Shown here piece after piece: positions 1 to 9,692 of a stretch of DNA of 25,824 nt. The position numbers were made by a program, and so were the translations under genes. The notes below the pieces were generated by a model. The model saw nothing but the letters and a program-made list of their open reading frames with translations. It ran no database searches and was not told the origin of the DNA. Numbering within the stretch: position 1 is the first letter of the stretch; each line of letters opens with the position of its first letter. Source of the stretch: Dimargaris cristalligena (lineage: Eukaryota > Kickxellomycota > Dimargaritomycetes > Dimargaritales > Dimargaritaceae); assembly GCA_027576995.1 (NCBI GenBank), contig JANBQC010000406.1, forward strand, positions 1 to 25,824, given 5' to 3'.

Positions 1-122
1 TTATACGGCTATAGTCGCCCCCTAACTACCACCAAATATAGTTGAATAGCTGGTGGAGAGGGTGGTCAAGTTGGTGGGGGTAGTATATACAAGCTACACT
101 ACATGCTGGTCCAAATACTTAC
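1..122 (-). other. 5' part of intron 1 of the NMNAT gene
   Basis: On the minus strand this begins with GTAAGTATTT at 122. A CTTGAC branch-like site and a pyrimidine-rich CACCAG acceptor occur near 50-75. Using that acceptor gives about a dozen residues unlike the family and then a stop, so I take the intron to continue past the left edge. Confidence 0.6.
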
Positions 123-396
123 CAAACATGCGCAAATGGAGGTAAGTGACGGGTGAGAAGGAACCGCATGCTACCAGCACGAGGGGAGTCTTTGACTCAT
201 CCTGCATGTGGGTCGGCAAACGGTGGACGGGGAATTGGTAAGGCTGACTAGAGGGCAGGTTGGTGACGGTGGTGGTCGCAGTGAGGGTGGTAATGACAAA
301 ACTCTCGGGGGAATTGTTGCGGGATAGGCCGGAGGGAGCTGTATGGGAGAGGATTTGGGTTGAGTGACCCTCGGGGAATTCCTGGACAGCCGTCAT
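123..396 (-). CDS. NMA1: Nicotinamide/nicotinate-mononucleotide adenylyltransferase, first exon (partial)
   Basis: This enzyme joins NMN or NaMN to ATP to make NAD or its deamido form, the last shared step of NAD synthesis. The exon encodes 91 codons plus one base from the ATG at 396. Residues 1-50 are a Ser/Thr-rich low-complexity extension. Residues 52-69 (YQFPVHRL, then MQDESKTPL) and the nucleotide-binding motif GSFSPVTYLHL (about 78-88) match the fungal NMA1/NMA2 family as I remember it. The frame reads on for nine codons past RMF and stops, but a GTAAGTATTT donor begins at 122 (minus strand), exactly where the family should continue with an acidic residue. In-window acceptors near 50 and 27 lead into stops, so the next exon probably lies beyond position 1. 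The rest of the enzyme is missing because of the window edge, not because of a break. A TATAATA-like box lies at about 463-469, some 67 bases upstream. Confidence 0.88.
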
Positions 397-1487
397 GGTG
401 ACTAAAATGGATAATTAATGGAGGAATGAATAGTATCGGTGGGAGAGTTGGAAGAAGGCCGATATTATAGCTTGTGGACCGGGACCGGCAACAAGTGCAA
501 TGAGGGAGGGAGGGGAGTTTGAAGGAGACAGCGGTATGAGTAGGTCCGGGAGACGAGCATAGAGGGTCGCTTGAATAAGAAGTACAGAGAAGAAGGCTGG
601 AGGAGTGAGCAGCAGGAGAGGGAGGGGTAAGAGAGGGAGACACGGAAAATTGGCTCGGGAGCACCTAATAAGGCCTGGGGACTACTCAGAGGGCTTCGCA
701 ATTTGCTATATATGTTAAAAACAGCACAACGACGACTAGCTGTGGCTTAGCAGCGAAGGGGTGGCTTGAAGGGGGAAGAATGTGAAAAAGAGACCCTGGG
801 GGGAATGGAGAGAACAGAGATGCAAGCAACTGGGTAAAGCCAACCAAAAGACCGCTAGGCCAGAGCCCAGCAGAGCGAGTTTCTTTTATACTTTGAGTGA
901 GTGGAGTGGTCTCTCTCGATACCACGCGGAGCTCAAGCCGCATATCCGTTGTATGCTTCCAATAGGATGCAATTAGGTGACTAATGAAATCCATTTTCAG
1001 GTGAAAGGCCTATTACATAAACCACCCTGATGATTCATCCGTGGCCGTGAGTGGTGCTGGTGGTGTGGTTTGCCCCCCCCTCCCTATATGCTCACTACCA
1101 CCCTACACGTCAGTCCATATTGACCTCATGCGCATATATACATATACACACAACCCTACAGATGTTTAGTTCGTAAAAACGAATCGGTGCTTAGGTAGAG
1201 TGGGGTGGGTAGGAGGTACCCCCCCTCTTTCTAGTTTTATTTCGCCCCAACCGATCCGACCCCGGGGAGGTCGTGCCACCCGCATACCCGCTGGTCATAC
1301 CAGCGTCGAGCCCACCCGGCCTTATAATTAACGGCCATCGGAGCGGGCCGGTGCATGCCGTGGACCGCAGAAGATCCCGCTGATGTGGATAGGTAACACG
1401 AACCCTCTCTATACATACTACACAGACCATCCGACCGCAATGGCTTTCCAGCCTTCCATTGGACTAGTATAGAGCGGATCCATTAAT

Positions 1488-1520
1488 CTTCGGGGCCCCT
1501 GGCATGAAGGGCCCCAGAAG
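1488..1520. repeat. GC-rich inverted repeat (hairpin)
   Basis: GGGGCCC at 1492-1498 pairs with GGGCCCC at 1509-1515 across a 10-base loop. CTTC (1488-1491) then pairs with GAAG (1517-1520), with A1516 bulged out. This gives an 11-bp stem outside any gene. Confidence 0.7.
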
Positions 1521-2336
1521 AATAGATTATTGGAATTGTCAAATTTTGGTAGGGGGGAAATAACAAGAGAGGGAGAGAGAATCGGGAGTTGCATCAACGA
1601 CTGGGAATAACACACGGAGCCAGAGCCGGTGGTCGAATACTGTTCTATGCTAGTAGTTAACACACACGCATACACGTCCCGCTCGGGCAACCCCTCATTA
1701 ACCGGTTGAATCAGCCTATTCAACTGTTTAGTATTTACAACAACTGGCCCCTTTCTCCAAAACCGGCCCCACTGGACTGTGTTTGCAGCAGTCCTGTCTT
1801 TGCCCTACTTAATCAGCTTATCACTGATTATTTATATCTCCCTGGGTGGATGGAATAACCAAGACTTTAAAATGGTTCGATTTCTCTCCGCTGTTGTGTA
1901 ATGAATGGCGGTGGTTCCCATTGGCGTACCACGGACCTACATCAGAAGCGCCATACCACTCCAATACTTGGCTGCCAGCGTGGGTGGACGATTTTACTAT
2001 ATATTATTGGTATTGTTATTATCGTTAGAGTATCCCCCAACATGCCCAAATCTGCACCAATGACATTGACCTCCCAAGGTGTCTCGAACTATATAGGCCG
2101 ATGCTATACAACTAGGCCCCATTTTTGCCGTGCCAAATTGCGGTAGAATAATAACTTCCTCATCATGAAGGCGGCGGAAACAAGTGGGGCTGGTTAGTTG
2201 AATACAGGGAGGAGAGAGAGGTAGTGGTGGTGACACTGCAGCCATGTGGCATGGGGCACACACAAATAGGCACACCTAATTAACTTGGCATGGCATGGGT
2301 GACCCTCCCCTATCCGACCCCCACCGGCCCACCTAT

Positions 2337-2350
2337 TCTCTCTCTCTCTC
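2337..2350. repeat. (TC)7 microsatellite
   Basis: Seven TC units in a row. An (AG)7 run in the opposite sense lies at 2703-2716. Confidence 0.9.
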
Positions 2351-3162
2351 ATTCGCTTCGCTGCATCACCGAGCGGGGAAGGGAAAGACTGGGAATATAG
2401 TGGTTGGAAGGTAAGGAGAGAAGGGGAGGGGATAAACCGCCATTGTTGTGTGGATGACATTGCGAATACCTCTAGTAGCCAATGGTATACGTAGTGCACC
2501 TTCCTCCTCTTTTTCCCCCACAGCCATCAACCTAATGAATGTTGTAAGATGTCTCTCTTTCTTTTCTGAATGCGAACCTAGAAATATAGAAATCGTGGGG
2601 TATGGTGGGGAAGTAAGGGGGTATGCGATATGAAATATAAGGGAAACTACCTACGCAGCACGCCCACTGTTTCCCCTGAGCCACCAGAATGTAGGTAACC
2701 AAAGAGAGAGAGAGAGATATTGTACCCCTCCTCCACGAGCTAGCTAAGTTCTTGGCGTCGTACCTTACAGCGGACGGCGACAACGACAACGATCTTATAG
2801 TAAGCGGGCGAGATATTATTGGCGGCGACGGTGTGGCTCGGGGGGATGGGTGATGCTAATTTAGTAGAGAAAGAAGCATTTTGGTGAGTGATTCATTTTA
2901 TTAAAGTGGAGAAGAGGTGGGAAGGAAAGAAACAGGGGCGGTGGTTGGTGCGCTATTTTTACACCAGTGATTGTTCTTCCGCTGAAGGTGGCCTCGGTGG
3001 ATTTGGGGAGGAGGCCAGGAATAGGTCAATTGTTCTACCCCCGCATACATCAACTGTATGCGCTTGAGTTGTGGTGGTGTTGCTAATCCGGTGGATTTTC
3101 TTATGAAGAGAGGTGAGTATAGGTTATCTGGCGGTCGGAGCTTGCCTTGCCCCGCTTAGTTT

Positions 3163-3642
3163 CTTTTCTTCTACTTTTATTATTATTGTCTTCTCTTTTC
3201 CTTTCTTTCCTTTACTATTTCCCATCTCTCGTCTCATACTGGCTCTTCTACACTCTCCTTTTCCCTTCGCCTTTCTGTTATTAATTCCCCCCTATTGTTC
3301 AGTCTCTCTGAATTTGTAACTTCGCCCCATTCACCCTCCCCCCTCTCACCCCTTGGTAAATTAACGACGGTCGGACAAGTAAGTGCGGGCCTACCTTCTC
3401 TTTTCGCCCTGCCCTCCCGCCCTTTGTTTACCCTAAGGGATATATCCTCTACTCGTACCGCTAACCTCGTATTCCATTCTTCCAGAGCCTCTCTCTCCCC
3501 CCTTTGCTCTTTTGCTTTTCCTGTGCTACAACAAGCCAGTCCCAGCCCTCTCTAATTAGTCCACCTAGTTCCATTTGTCTATACGTTCGCTACCTTTTTA
3601 CAGACCCGCGCAACTCTACAACCCCCCCCCCTTTCTACCAGA
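3163..3642 (+). promoter_or_regulatory. Pyrimidine-rich leader/promoter of the surface-protein gene
   Basis: The plus strand is dominated by C and T runs from about 3163 up to the ATG at 3643, with CCCCCCCC directly before the start context. CT-rich stretches ahead of the start codon are common in strongly transcribed fungal genes. A GTAAGT at about 3379 could be the donor of a 5'-UTR intron, but I could not fix an acceptor. Short open frames inside the tract are low-complexity and not credible genes. Confidence 0.45.
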
Positions 3643-4515
3643 ATGAAGCTACTTTGTCTTGCCGCCCTTACCGCGGTGGTAGGCTGTGGTCTAACCCTAG
3701 CCGACACCCCTGCTGACTTTTCCCTCCAGCGCCGGGGCCCCGTCTTCTTCCCCGAAGCCCAAGGGCTTGCGAAGCGCGCCACTGAATCGGACACCGCCGC
3801 TTCGGGTTCCCAAAAAGATGAAGCCACCGCCGCTACTTCCGCCCCTGCTTCCAAGGCCACTAGCGACTCCAATAGCAAGAGCACAGCGCCCTCTAAAACT
3901 ACCGGCAAAGACACCGCCTCCGCTACGGAGGATCAATCCAGTGAAGACACCAGCAGCGAGGACGATTCCTCCGACGAGACCGCCGATGACGTGGGTCGAG
4001 TCAACATGATCATCCCGCCCTACCCCACCGGTGTGGCCACCCCGCGCTTCCAACTGGACAGCCAGAACATCACCTTCGAGTGGAAATACACGGGTCTGAG
4101 TAGCCCCCCTGACTCCATCACCATCACCGTGTCCATGCCCGCTCCCGACAAGGCCAACGCCCTCGTCTACTTCGACCTGGCCACCAACATCTCCTCCTCC
4201 GAAACGAAACTGGAGTGGGATACCACCACCACCAAGCCCAGCACTGTGGCCCTACTGGAGTCCGACCAATACACCTTCATGCTGTACGACTCCGACCTCG
4301 GCAAGAACCAGGCCCAAATGAACCTAGGTTCGCTGTCCCAGTTTAATATGAAGTTTGCCATGTACCGTTCCAACTACGATGACCCTAACAAGTGTACCCA
4401 GTGCATTATTGCCAATGACAATTACTCTGCCGCTCCTTCTTCCCGGTACGCCAGTTTCTTGACTGCCGCCGGCCTGGTTGTGCTATCATCTTTGGGCTTC
4501 TCCTTCATACTCTAG
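3643..4515 (+). CDS. Secreted, probably GPI-anchored DUF7137-like cell-surface protein
   Basis: The 290-residue single-exon protein has four parts. Residues 1-20 are a signal peptide (MKLLCLAALTAVVGCG...). Residues 21-118 are a Ser/Thr/Ala region that becomes Asp/Glu-rich (DQSSEDTSSEDDSS), with a Kex2-type site LAKR at 42-45. Residues 119-260 form a beta-rich domain starting IIPPYPTG, with N-glycosylation sites near 142 and 182. It ends in FAMYRSNYDDPNKCTQC, a Cys pair that strongly recalls the fungal GPI-protein domain DUF7137. The C-terminal 20 or so residues are hydrophobic and run to the stop, as for a GPI signal or a single anchor. It is likely processed in the Golgi and displayed on the membrane or wall. 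A Kre9/Knh1-type wall protein is the main alternative. The role of DUF7137 is unknown. The gene is tail-to-tail with COG8. Confidence 0.78.
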   Translation: MKLLCLAALTAVVGCGLTLADTPADFSLQRRGPVFFPEAQGLAKRATESDTAASGSQKDEATAATSAPASKATSDSNSKSTAPSKTTGKDTASATEDQSSEDTSSEDDSSDETADDVGRVNMIIPPYPTGVATPRFQLDSQNITFEWKYTGLSSPPDSITITVSMPAPDKANALVYFDLATNISSSETKLEWDTTTTKPSTVALLESDQYTFMLYDSDLGKNQAQMNLGSLSQFNMKFAMYRSNYDDPNKCTQCIIANDNYSAAPSSRYASFLTAAGLVVLSSLGFSFIL

Positions 4516-5638
4516 GCCCCCCTCTTCCTTACTTGATTAATTGTAGACTTTTGGTTTCTTGGCCGTGTCAGAGTCTCATAAATTTTTAAAATGATTCACG
4601 GGAAATATACACGGCTATCCAATATATATTACAGGTTGTTGGGTACTTCCCCCAGTAATGGGATTTCCGCTATAGCTCAATGTCCACCCCCGTGCCCCAA
4701 CGTACCCATACTCTACCATTCTCGTAATTCATAATTCTCACCCCCTCTTTTTTAATAATTCGTTCTACTAGCCATCATTTTGCCCGTTAGTTTACTCTGT
4801 CACTTATCTATCCTCTACCTCCATCATTTCGTACCTATATAATCACCCATCTTATTCTCCCCATGGCCGCATCTTTTTAATTGCCGAAACCTACCCTGGC
4901 TTATTCTTAGTATTTCCTTTCCGTTGCTTCATTAGTTTTATATAAATTTCTGCCCTTCTTGGCGGATAAACACACTCTACTCGCTTCCATTCGTGATCTC
5001 TATGGTCTAGTTTGTGCCCATCTTATCACCCTCCCTGCTCATTACTTAGCTGCGCTTTACTCAACCGCCGTACTAATAAATTCAGTAACTGGTACCATTT
5101 GTTCAGAGTCGATTTACATGGAGACTAGCCCTTGTTTGCGCTGTATTCTTCGTGGTGTAGGTTGTTAGCGATCTATGGCAAAAGCGTTAGCATAATGTTT
5201 GTTAATTGCTACCAAATATTAACAACTGGGGTTCAATTCGCCCATTGGTGCCCTTGATTAATACTCACTGAAGGCCAACTAGTACCCATGGTGGTGGGTC
5301 CCTTTGGCGCACCCATTTTTTAATAGACGCCAGCTCGCATATAACACTCGCCTTCCATTTTTCGTCAGACTTTTTACCAGTAGTTGCCAGGTATATTATC
5401 TTCAATCCGAATTCGAAACCAGCCACCCTTTACGCTATTCATTTTCTTTACTGACAATACTACTAGGCAAATGGTCAATTTTCGCAATATATATACATAC
5501 ATTTTCATATTCCGGACGCCCTTTTCCATATACCAGTTTAGTTATAATAATTTTATAATAATAATAAAACATACCAATGATATGGCGAGCCACTCAGGGC
5601 CCCTCTTATGGTAGCAATGGTCGAAATGCACTGGCTCT
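4516..5638. other. Convergent intergenic region
   Basis: This lies between the 3' ends of the surface-protein gene (plus) and COG8 (minus), so it should hold both terminators. It is AT-rich, with a CATAAA at about 4577 that may act as the poly(A) signal of the plus-strand gene. A TTTTATTATTATTATAAAATT-like AT block on the minus strand around 5540-5570 may serve COG8. Open frames of 69-84 codons here have no protein-like character. Confidence 0.45.
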
Positions 5639-7447
5639 TCATTGGGATATAGGTGTACTCTCCTCATTAGGACCGTCAGGTAGCTTAACCGTAGTCGGAT
5701 AAATCGTTGGAAGGGAAAATACCAACAGACTCCGGAAGTCTAGGCCGAATCGTTCCAACGTCGCACCCATCGAATGGATTTGTTCGCGCAGTGCGTTTAC
5801 CGACGGCCCGTCCGCAATGTGGGGACAGGTGGATGCGAGTTGAGACTGGACTTGGTGGATAAACTGGTAATAGAAATCATGCAGAAGGGGGCAGCGGGTG
5901 CCAGCTCCGGTCCCGGGCCCAGACTTAGTAGGGGGGGTACTTTGAGGGGGCAGAGAACCAGGGTTGATAGGTAAAAGAGGGGCAAACGGCTCAGTGGGGA
6001 TAGTCCATGGAGTTGACCGCCCGGTGTTTGTACGTTGAGCGACATTGGCTTTTTCCGCCTCATCACTACTGTTGCCACCCTCGGCACTGTCGAGTGAACT
6101 ATCTGTTGACTCAATGTCGCTATCGCTACCACTGTCACTATCGCTGTTATCCGCCAGCCCCATGGCCGACCCCATCCCATCGCTAGTGGAATCAATGCCT
6201 TCACTGGGTGCCATTAGCACCCCAGGCAGAATATCCAGCGCGGGCAGGACCGGCGGGGTTCCGGTAAACATGACCGCGTACTGCGTTGACAAGTCCACCA
6301 GGAAGTCCCGACTGAGATCCAACAGACGGGCCGCGAAGGCATAGGGACTGGAAGTTGGCGGAACGTGCTGAGCCAGGGTCTGTACAATCACCAGCCAATG
6401 TCGCTGTTTGGCCCGTAGAATGAGAGTGCGTAGTTCGAGGTTGCTGAAGGTCTGGGTTTTGCGCAACAGGCCCAGAAGTTTAGTGTGATGGAGGAGTTGG
6501 CGGGTGGTGTTGGTATGGGTCGAGGAGGGCAGGGCAGTGGTGGTAGTGGTAGGTGGGGTAAAGTGGGGTGTAGTATTTTCGTCTACATCATCCAAAGGGG
6601 GCGACTGGTCGGACGAATGGCTAACGGGATTGCTGCTGCCGCTGGTCAAGGCCAGGAGGGTACTGCTCAAAGGGGCTTGGCCTAGTTCATCGCAAATGGC
6701 CACCACGAGCTTCCGGAATTCATCTTCAACGGCCTCCGCTATCCGTTCCACTATGCGCCGGGCCGTTAAATCCCGTAAAGGGTTAGAAGGACCTAACCGG
6801 CTTCTTTGATTACGGGTCCCGCCGACCTTCCTACCCTCGGCTTCATTATCATTTTCCTTTCCCTCTACTACTCTTTCTTCTTCTTTTTCTTCCGCTTCCT
6901 CTTCTTCTTGGGCCCGATCCACCAAGTCCCGCCGCAGCTGCCGGGTGCGCAGGGTTAATTCAATGGCCTCAGGGTACCGGCGGTGAATAATGCACGTTTG
7001 CATGACCTGGGGCAGCTCCAGAATGCCGACGACGGCGTCCAAGTGGGTCTGCACCACATGCACCACCCGTTTCTTCTGGGTCTCGATGCGGCGAGCCAAG
7101 TCCAAAAAGTCGGTCCCCGCGGTGCGTAAGGCCGGGACACGGTCGGCGATGGCCCGGTGACCCCGGTCGGCCATCCGGGCCACCCCCGTGACCAAAGCCT
7201 GGTGGTAGGCCTGGGCGTGTTGGAACGTGAGGGATTCGTCAAGGCATAGTTGCATCAGTTCTTGGTTGAGGCTGTCGAGTTCTTCGGCTAGGAGACTGGG
7301 TTCATTGCGCGCGGTGGCCAAAGAAAGGGAAGTGAGGTAGCGGAGGTAGGCGTCCGTGGCGGGATCCCCGGCCGGGACCCGGAAGGGACTCGAACCCGCT
7401 GAGGAGGTGGAGGAGTCGTCCGGGTGGTGGCGGTGGAGTGCCTCCAT
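5639..7447 (-). CDS. COG8: Conserved oligomeric Golgi complex subunit 8 (Dor1 family)
   Basis: COG8 belongs to the eight-subunit COG tether on the cis/medial Golgi, which captures retrograde vesicles so that glycosyltransferases recycle. This single-exon gene encodes 602 residues, close to the usual length (about 600). The family region begins at YLRYLTSLSL (about 34-43) and continues through a helical N-terminal part. The strongest match is the ILELPQVMQTCIIHRRYPEAIEL segment (about 142-164), which resembles the [22 protein letters not shown] pattern of the family. A later piece near 370-394 (DLSRDFLVDLSTQYAVMF) fits the conserved 'FDIVTQYRAIF' region. Two low-complexity insertions are odd: Glu/Lys-rich 180-206 and Asp/Ser-rich 433-466. 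The region 470-520 is Pro/Thr/Gly-rich. Identification rests on remembered family patterns. Confidence 0.9.
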   Translation of the reverse strand: MEALHRHHPDDSSTSSAGSSPFRVPAGDPATDAYLRYLTSLSLATARNEPSLLAEELDSLNQELMQLCLDESLTFQHAQAYHQALVTGVARMADRGHRAIADRVPALRTAGTDFLDLARRIETQKKRVVHVVQTHLDAVVGILELPQVMQTCIIHRRYPEAIELTLRTRQLRRDLVDRAQEEEEAEEKEEERVVEGKENDNEAEGRKVGGTRNQRSRLGPSNPLRDLTARRIVERIAEAVEDEFRKLVVAICDELGQAPLSSTLLALTSGSSNPVSHSSDQSPPLDDVDENTTPHFTPPTTTTTALPSSTHTNTTRQLLHHTKLLGLLRKTQTFSNLELRTLILRAKQRHWLVIVQTLAQHVPPTSSPYAFAARLLDLSRDFLVDLSTQYAVMFTGTPPVLPALDILPGVLMAPSEGIDSTSDGMGSAMGLADNSDSDSGSDSDIESTDSSLDSAEGGNSSDEAEKANVAQRTNTGRSTPWTIPTEPFAPLLPINPGSLPPQSTPPTKSGPGTGAGTRCPLLHDFYYQFIHQVQSQLASTCPHIADGPSVNALREQIHSMGATLERFGLDFRSLLVFSLPTIYPTTVKLPDGPNEESTPISQ

Positions 7448-8416
7448 GGGTAAATTCGGGCGATGGGGCTGGCTGATGTTAATTGGTAGGTAGGTTGGTT
7501 AGCTGGCAGAGAGATTGGGGACGTCAATGTGCGAGGGGAGTGAACGTGCAGGTAAAAGTAATCGGGTTATAGGATGAAGGGCATGGCTGTGAAACCAGAT
7601 AACTTGTAGGGAGGAGGTGGGTTAGCACATGCACATAAGTTTGGTGAGGTTAATGTGGAATAAGGAGAGAAATGTATAGGTGGGTCTACTTTCTAGACTG
7701 TTTAGGGGGACTGCCTAGCATCTCAGACAATGTAACGAAAATAGGCGATGCCTCAACTGGGTCAACATGGGATATTTCCCCAGAGGACAGTGCCAGTTCA
7801 GTCGCAAGTGGATTTATGGACTGATGCATATGGGTGAAATTCGGCCCAGCTATATAAGGGTTTACATTATACGTGTATGGGAAAATATATGGGAAATGTA
7901 TTTTTAACTAGTAATATTGGCCGAATATAATGGATTTTTCGTTGTACAGCTTGGATGAACTTCTCCCATATTTTAAGCGTATTGTTACTTATCTGCTCCC
8001 ATTTTACTGCCACAGACTTACTCTATTAGCCCCCAAAAATGTGTAATCTGTGGCATTTCCTATTTCACCATCACCCTAGCTATAGCATATTCGAATGCGT
8101 TTAGTTGAGAGCAGCTCATGTAGGCATGGTATATAAGCGTAACGGGGGCGGTAATGTCACCGAAATAGTCATGGACGAGCCAACCCGTAGTTCTAGGATT
8201 TCTATAATATTACTATTTAACATACGAATACCATGATCAATATCTCCGCATTACGATATAACTACTTGGCGCCCATCCCAACCGATGGAACCGACCAACT
8301 CCATCAATGAACAGCCCAAACCGTTACTCCGTTTAGCCTATACTCGCTGAAATGGTAGCGCAATTTGCCTTAGGGAGAGATTGGTTTGGGTGAAATTCAG
8401 CGTCGCGGTGTACTAA

Positions 8417-8438
8417 ATATATATATATATATATATAT
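8417..8438. repeat. (AT)11 microsatellite
   Basis: Twenty-two bases of uninterrupted AT dinucleotide. Confidence 0.95.
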
Positions 8439-9459
8439 GGAAACATAGGTAATAAAATGGCGTTTAACCCGTAGACCCTAAATTAATAACCAGCTATCCC
8501 GCTATACGGTTGGATGAACCCATTCTCGGATAAATGGTGGCTTTAGTTTAGAAACGGGTGTTACGAAAGTCCACAGTGAGATACAAATTCCATGGAGTAA
8601 ACTGTAATGCTTGACTACCTCAGTTATTCGATTTACACTGTAGCCCTTCATTCTGGCCACTTCAATATATACGAATGCCAATAGTATTAACTAAGACTGA
8701 CTGCCTACCAGAGAAGACTGTCGGTCTCTAATAGCGTTCTTTCCTTTTACATTAATATGCTAATAAACATCTTTGCCATTCAAAACAAATACAAAAAGCA
8801 GTAAAAACGAGTAGACAAATATTATTCTTTTGAATTAATTAGCCAGAGTTGGCAGCACTTGTTCCCATTCATTAAGGACCAAAAAAGAAACGACGGCTGG
8901 GTGGGCCCCATGGGTAGGGGATGTTGGCCGTTTTCTAAATTGCCTGTCTATTTTTAATGTCCGGCGAGAGAGGGAAGGGGATAAACCACTATACCCCGGC
9001 CTCCTCTTCCTTCTGTTGGTAGCAAAACCAATATCCATACAGCCCCGTTTTATTCCAATTGAACCGATAAAGAGGGGCCCAGACTCCATAATATACAATG
9101 ATTAGTCTGTAGGAATCGGTCTCCCTTGTGCATATCGTTAATGGAAAAGAATTGTAAGCCCATCGGCGACCCAAACCGCGCGTGTCACTACTATAGGCGG
9201 GGTGCACGGGTACTACGGGACCGACGTGGCTACCTAACTTGCAAGTAGTTGTTATGGTGCATAAGAATAGAGCCCAGCTAGTATATTGGTTGCGCAGTCG
9301 TGTGGTTTGGCAAATCCCTCCATTTTTTAATAGTTTCTCAGAAGAAGACGCCCTAAAGGGCCCCATGCAAAGGGAGCCCCTGTTTTCCAAATAGGTTGGC
9401 AACAATTAGGGATATCCCCCCCCTTCCTCTCCTCCCTTAAAGCCCGCCGAATGGCGACG

Positions 9460-9467
9460 TATAAATA
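9460..9467 (+). promoter_or_regulatory. TATA box candidate for the degraded secreted gene
   Basis: TATAAATA lies about 230 bases before the ATG at 9693 and is followed by a moderately pyrimidine-rich leader. The arrangement resembles the metallothionein gene at 20459, which has a TATA box about 150 bases before its ATG. Confidence 0.4.
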
Positions 9468-9692
9468 ACCTTGGTGCCGCATAGCCATTTTACTTTAAAC
9501 ATTTCGATACCCTACCCACTCTCTTTAGCTGTTTAATCTTTAGCCTTGACCCTATTTCTCCTTCGTGACTTTTACTATCACGATCGGACGACCTTTTATT
9601 TATATTTTTGGTAGCCTACTTGCTATTATTCTTTTGACCTAAAGTGTGCTAAGCCCTCCCCGCCACCTCTTCCCGACCACCATTCGACCAAC

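Larger units (their letters stand above)
397..3162. other. Gene-poor intergenic region
   Basis: No reading frame here looks like protein. Open stretches of up to about 140 codons exist on both strands, but they are low-complexity translations of purine- or pyrimidine-rich DNA. Things seen are: a GC-rich island at about 1240-1400; a strong hairpin at 1488-1520; a (TC)7 run at 2337-2350; and an (AG)7 run at 2703-2716. The left end must hold the promoter of the minus-strand NMNAT gene. No tRNA-like T-arm and cloverleaf was found. Confidence 0.5.
7448..9692. other. Gene-poor intergenic region between divergent genes
   Basis: It separates COG8 (minus) from the degraded secreted gene (plus) and should hold both promoters. 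A TATATAAGG at about 7851 has no credible gene after it. A possible degenerate tandem duplication spans about 7831-8680. Minus-strand open frames at 8835-9405 (87 and 138 codons, overlapping) do not look like protein. Confidence 0.45.

Noticed and set aside
1..60. Second NMNAT exon using the CACCAG acceptor near 50
   Set aside because: The resulting reading gives a short sequence unlike the family and then an in-frame TAG, so the true acceptor is probably outside the window.
2337..2716. (TC)7 and (AG)7 runs as terminal inverted repeats of an element
   Set aside because: Both are simple dinucleotide repeats common in this DNA; the sequence next to them is not complementary.
3579..4053. Minus-strand frames of 111 and 118 codons rich in Gly, Ala and Val
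   Set aside because: They are antisense to the Ser/Thr-rich part of the surface-protein gene; composition explains their openness.
5225..5255. GGGGTTCAATTCGCCC as a possible tRNA T-arm
   Set aside because: The stem has two mismatches and there is no matching acceptor stem or D-arm upstream.
7370..7400. GGTTCGAGTCCC on the minus strand resembles a tRNA T-arm
   Set aside because: It lies inside the COG8 coding sequence, the T-stem pairs only three positions, and no acceptor stem or anticodon arm can be built around it.
8835..9405. Two overlapping minus-strand frames (87 and 138 codons)
   Set aside because: No signal peptide, domain or amphipathic pattern, no splice signals joining them, and composition like the surrounding intergenic DNA.
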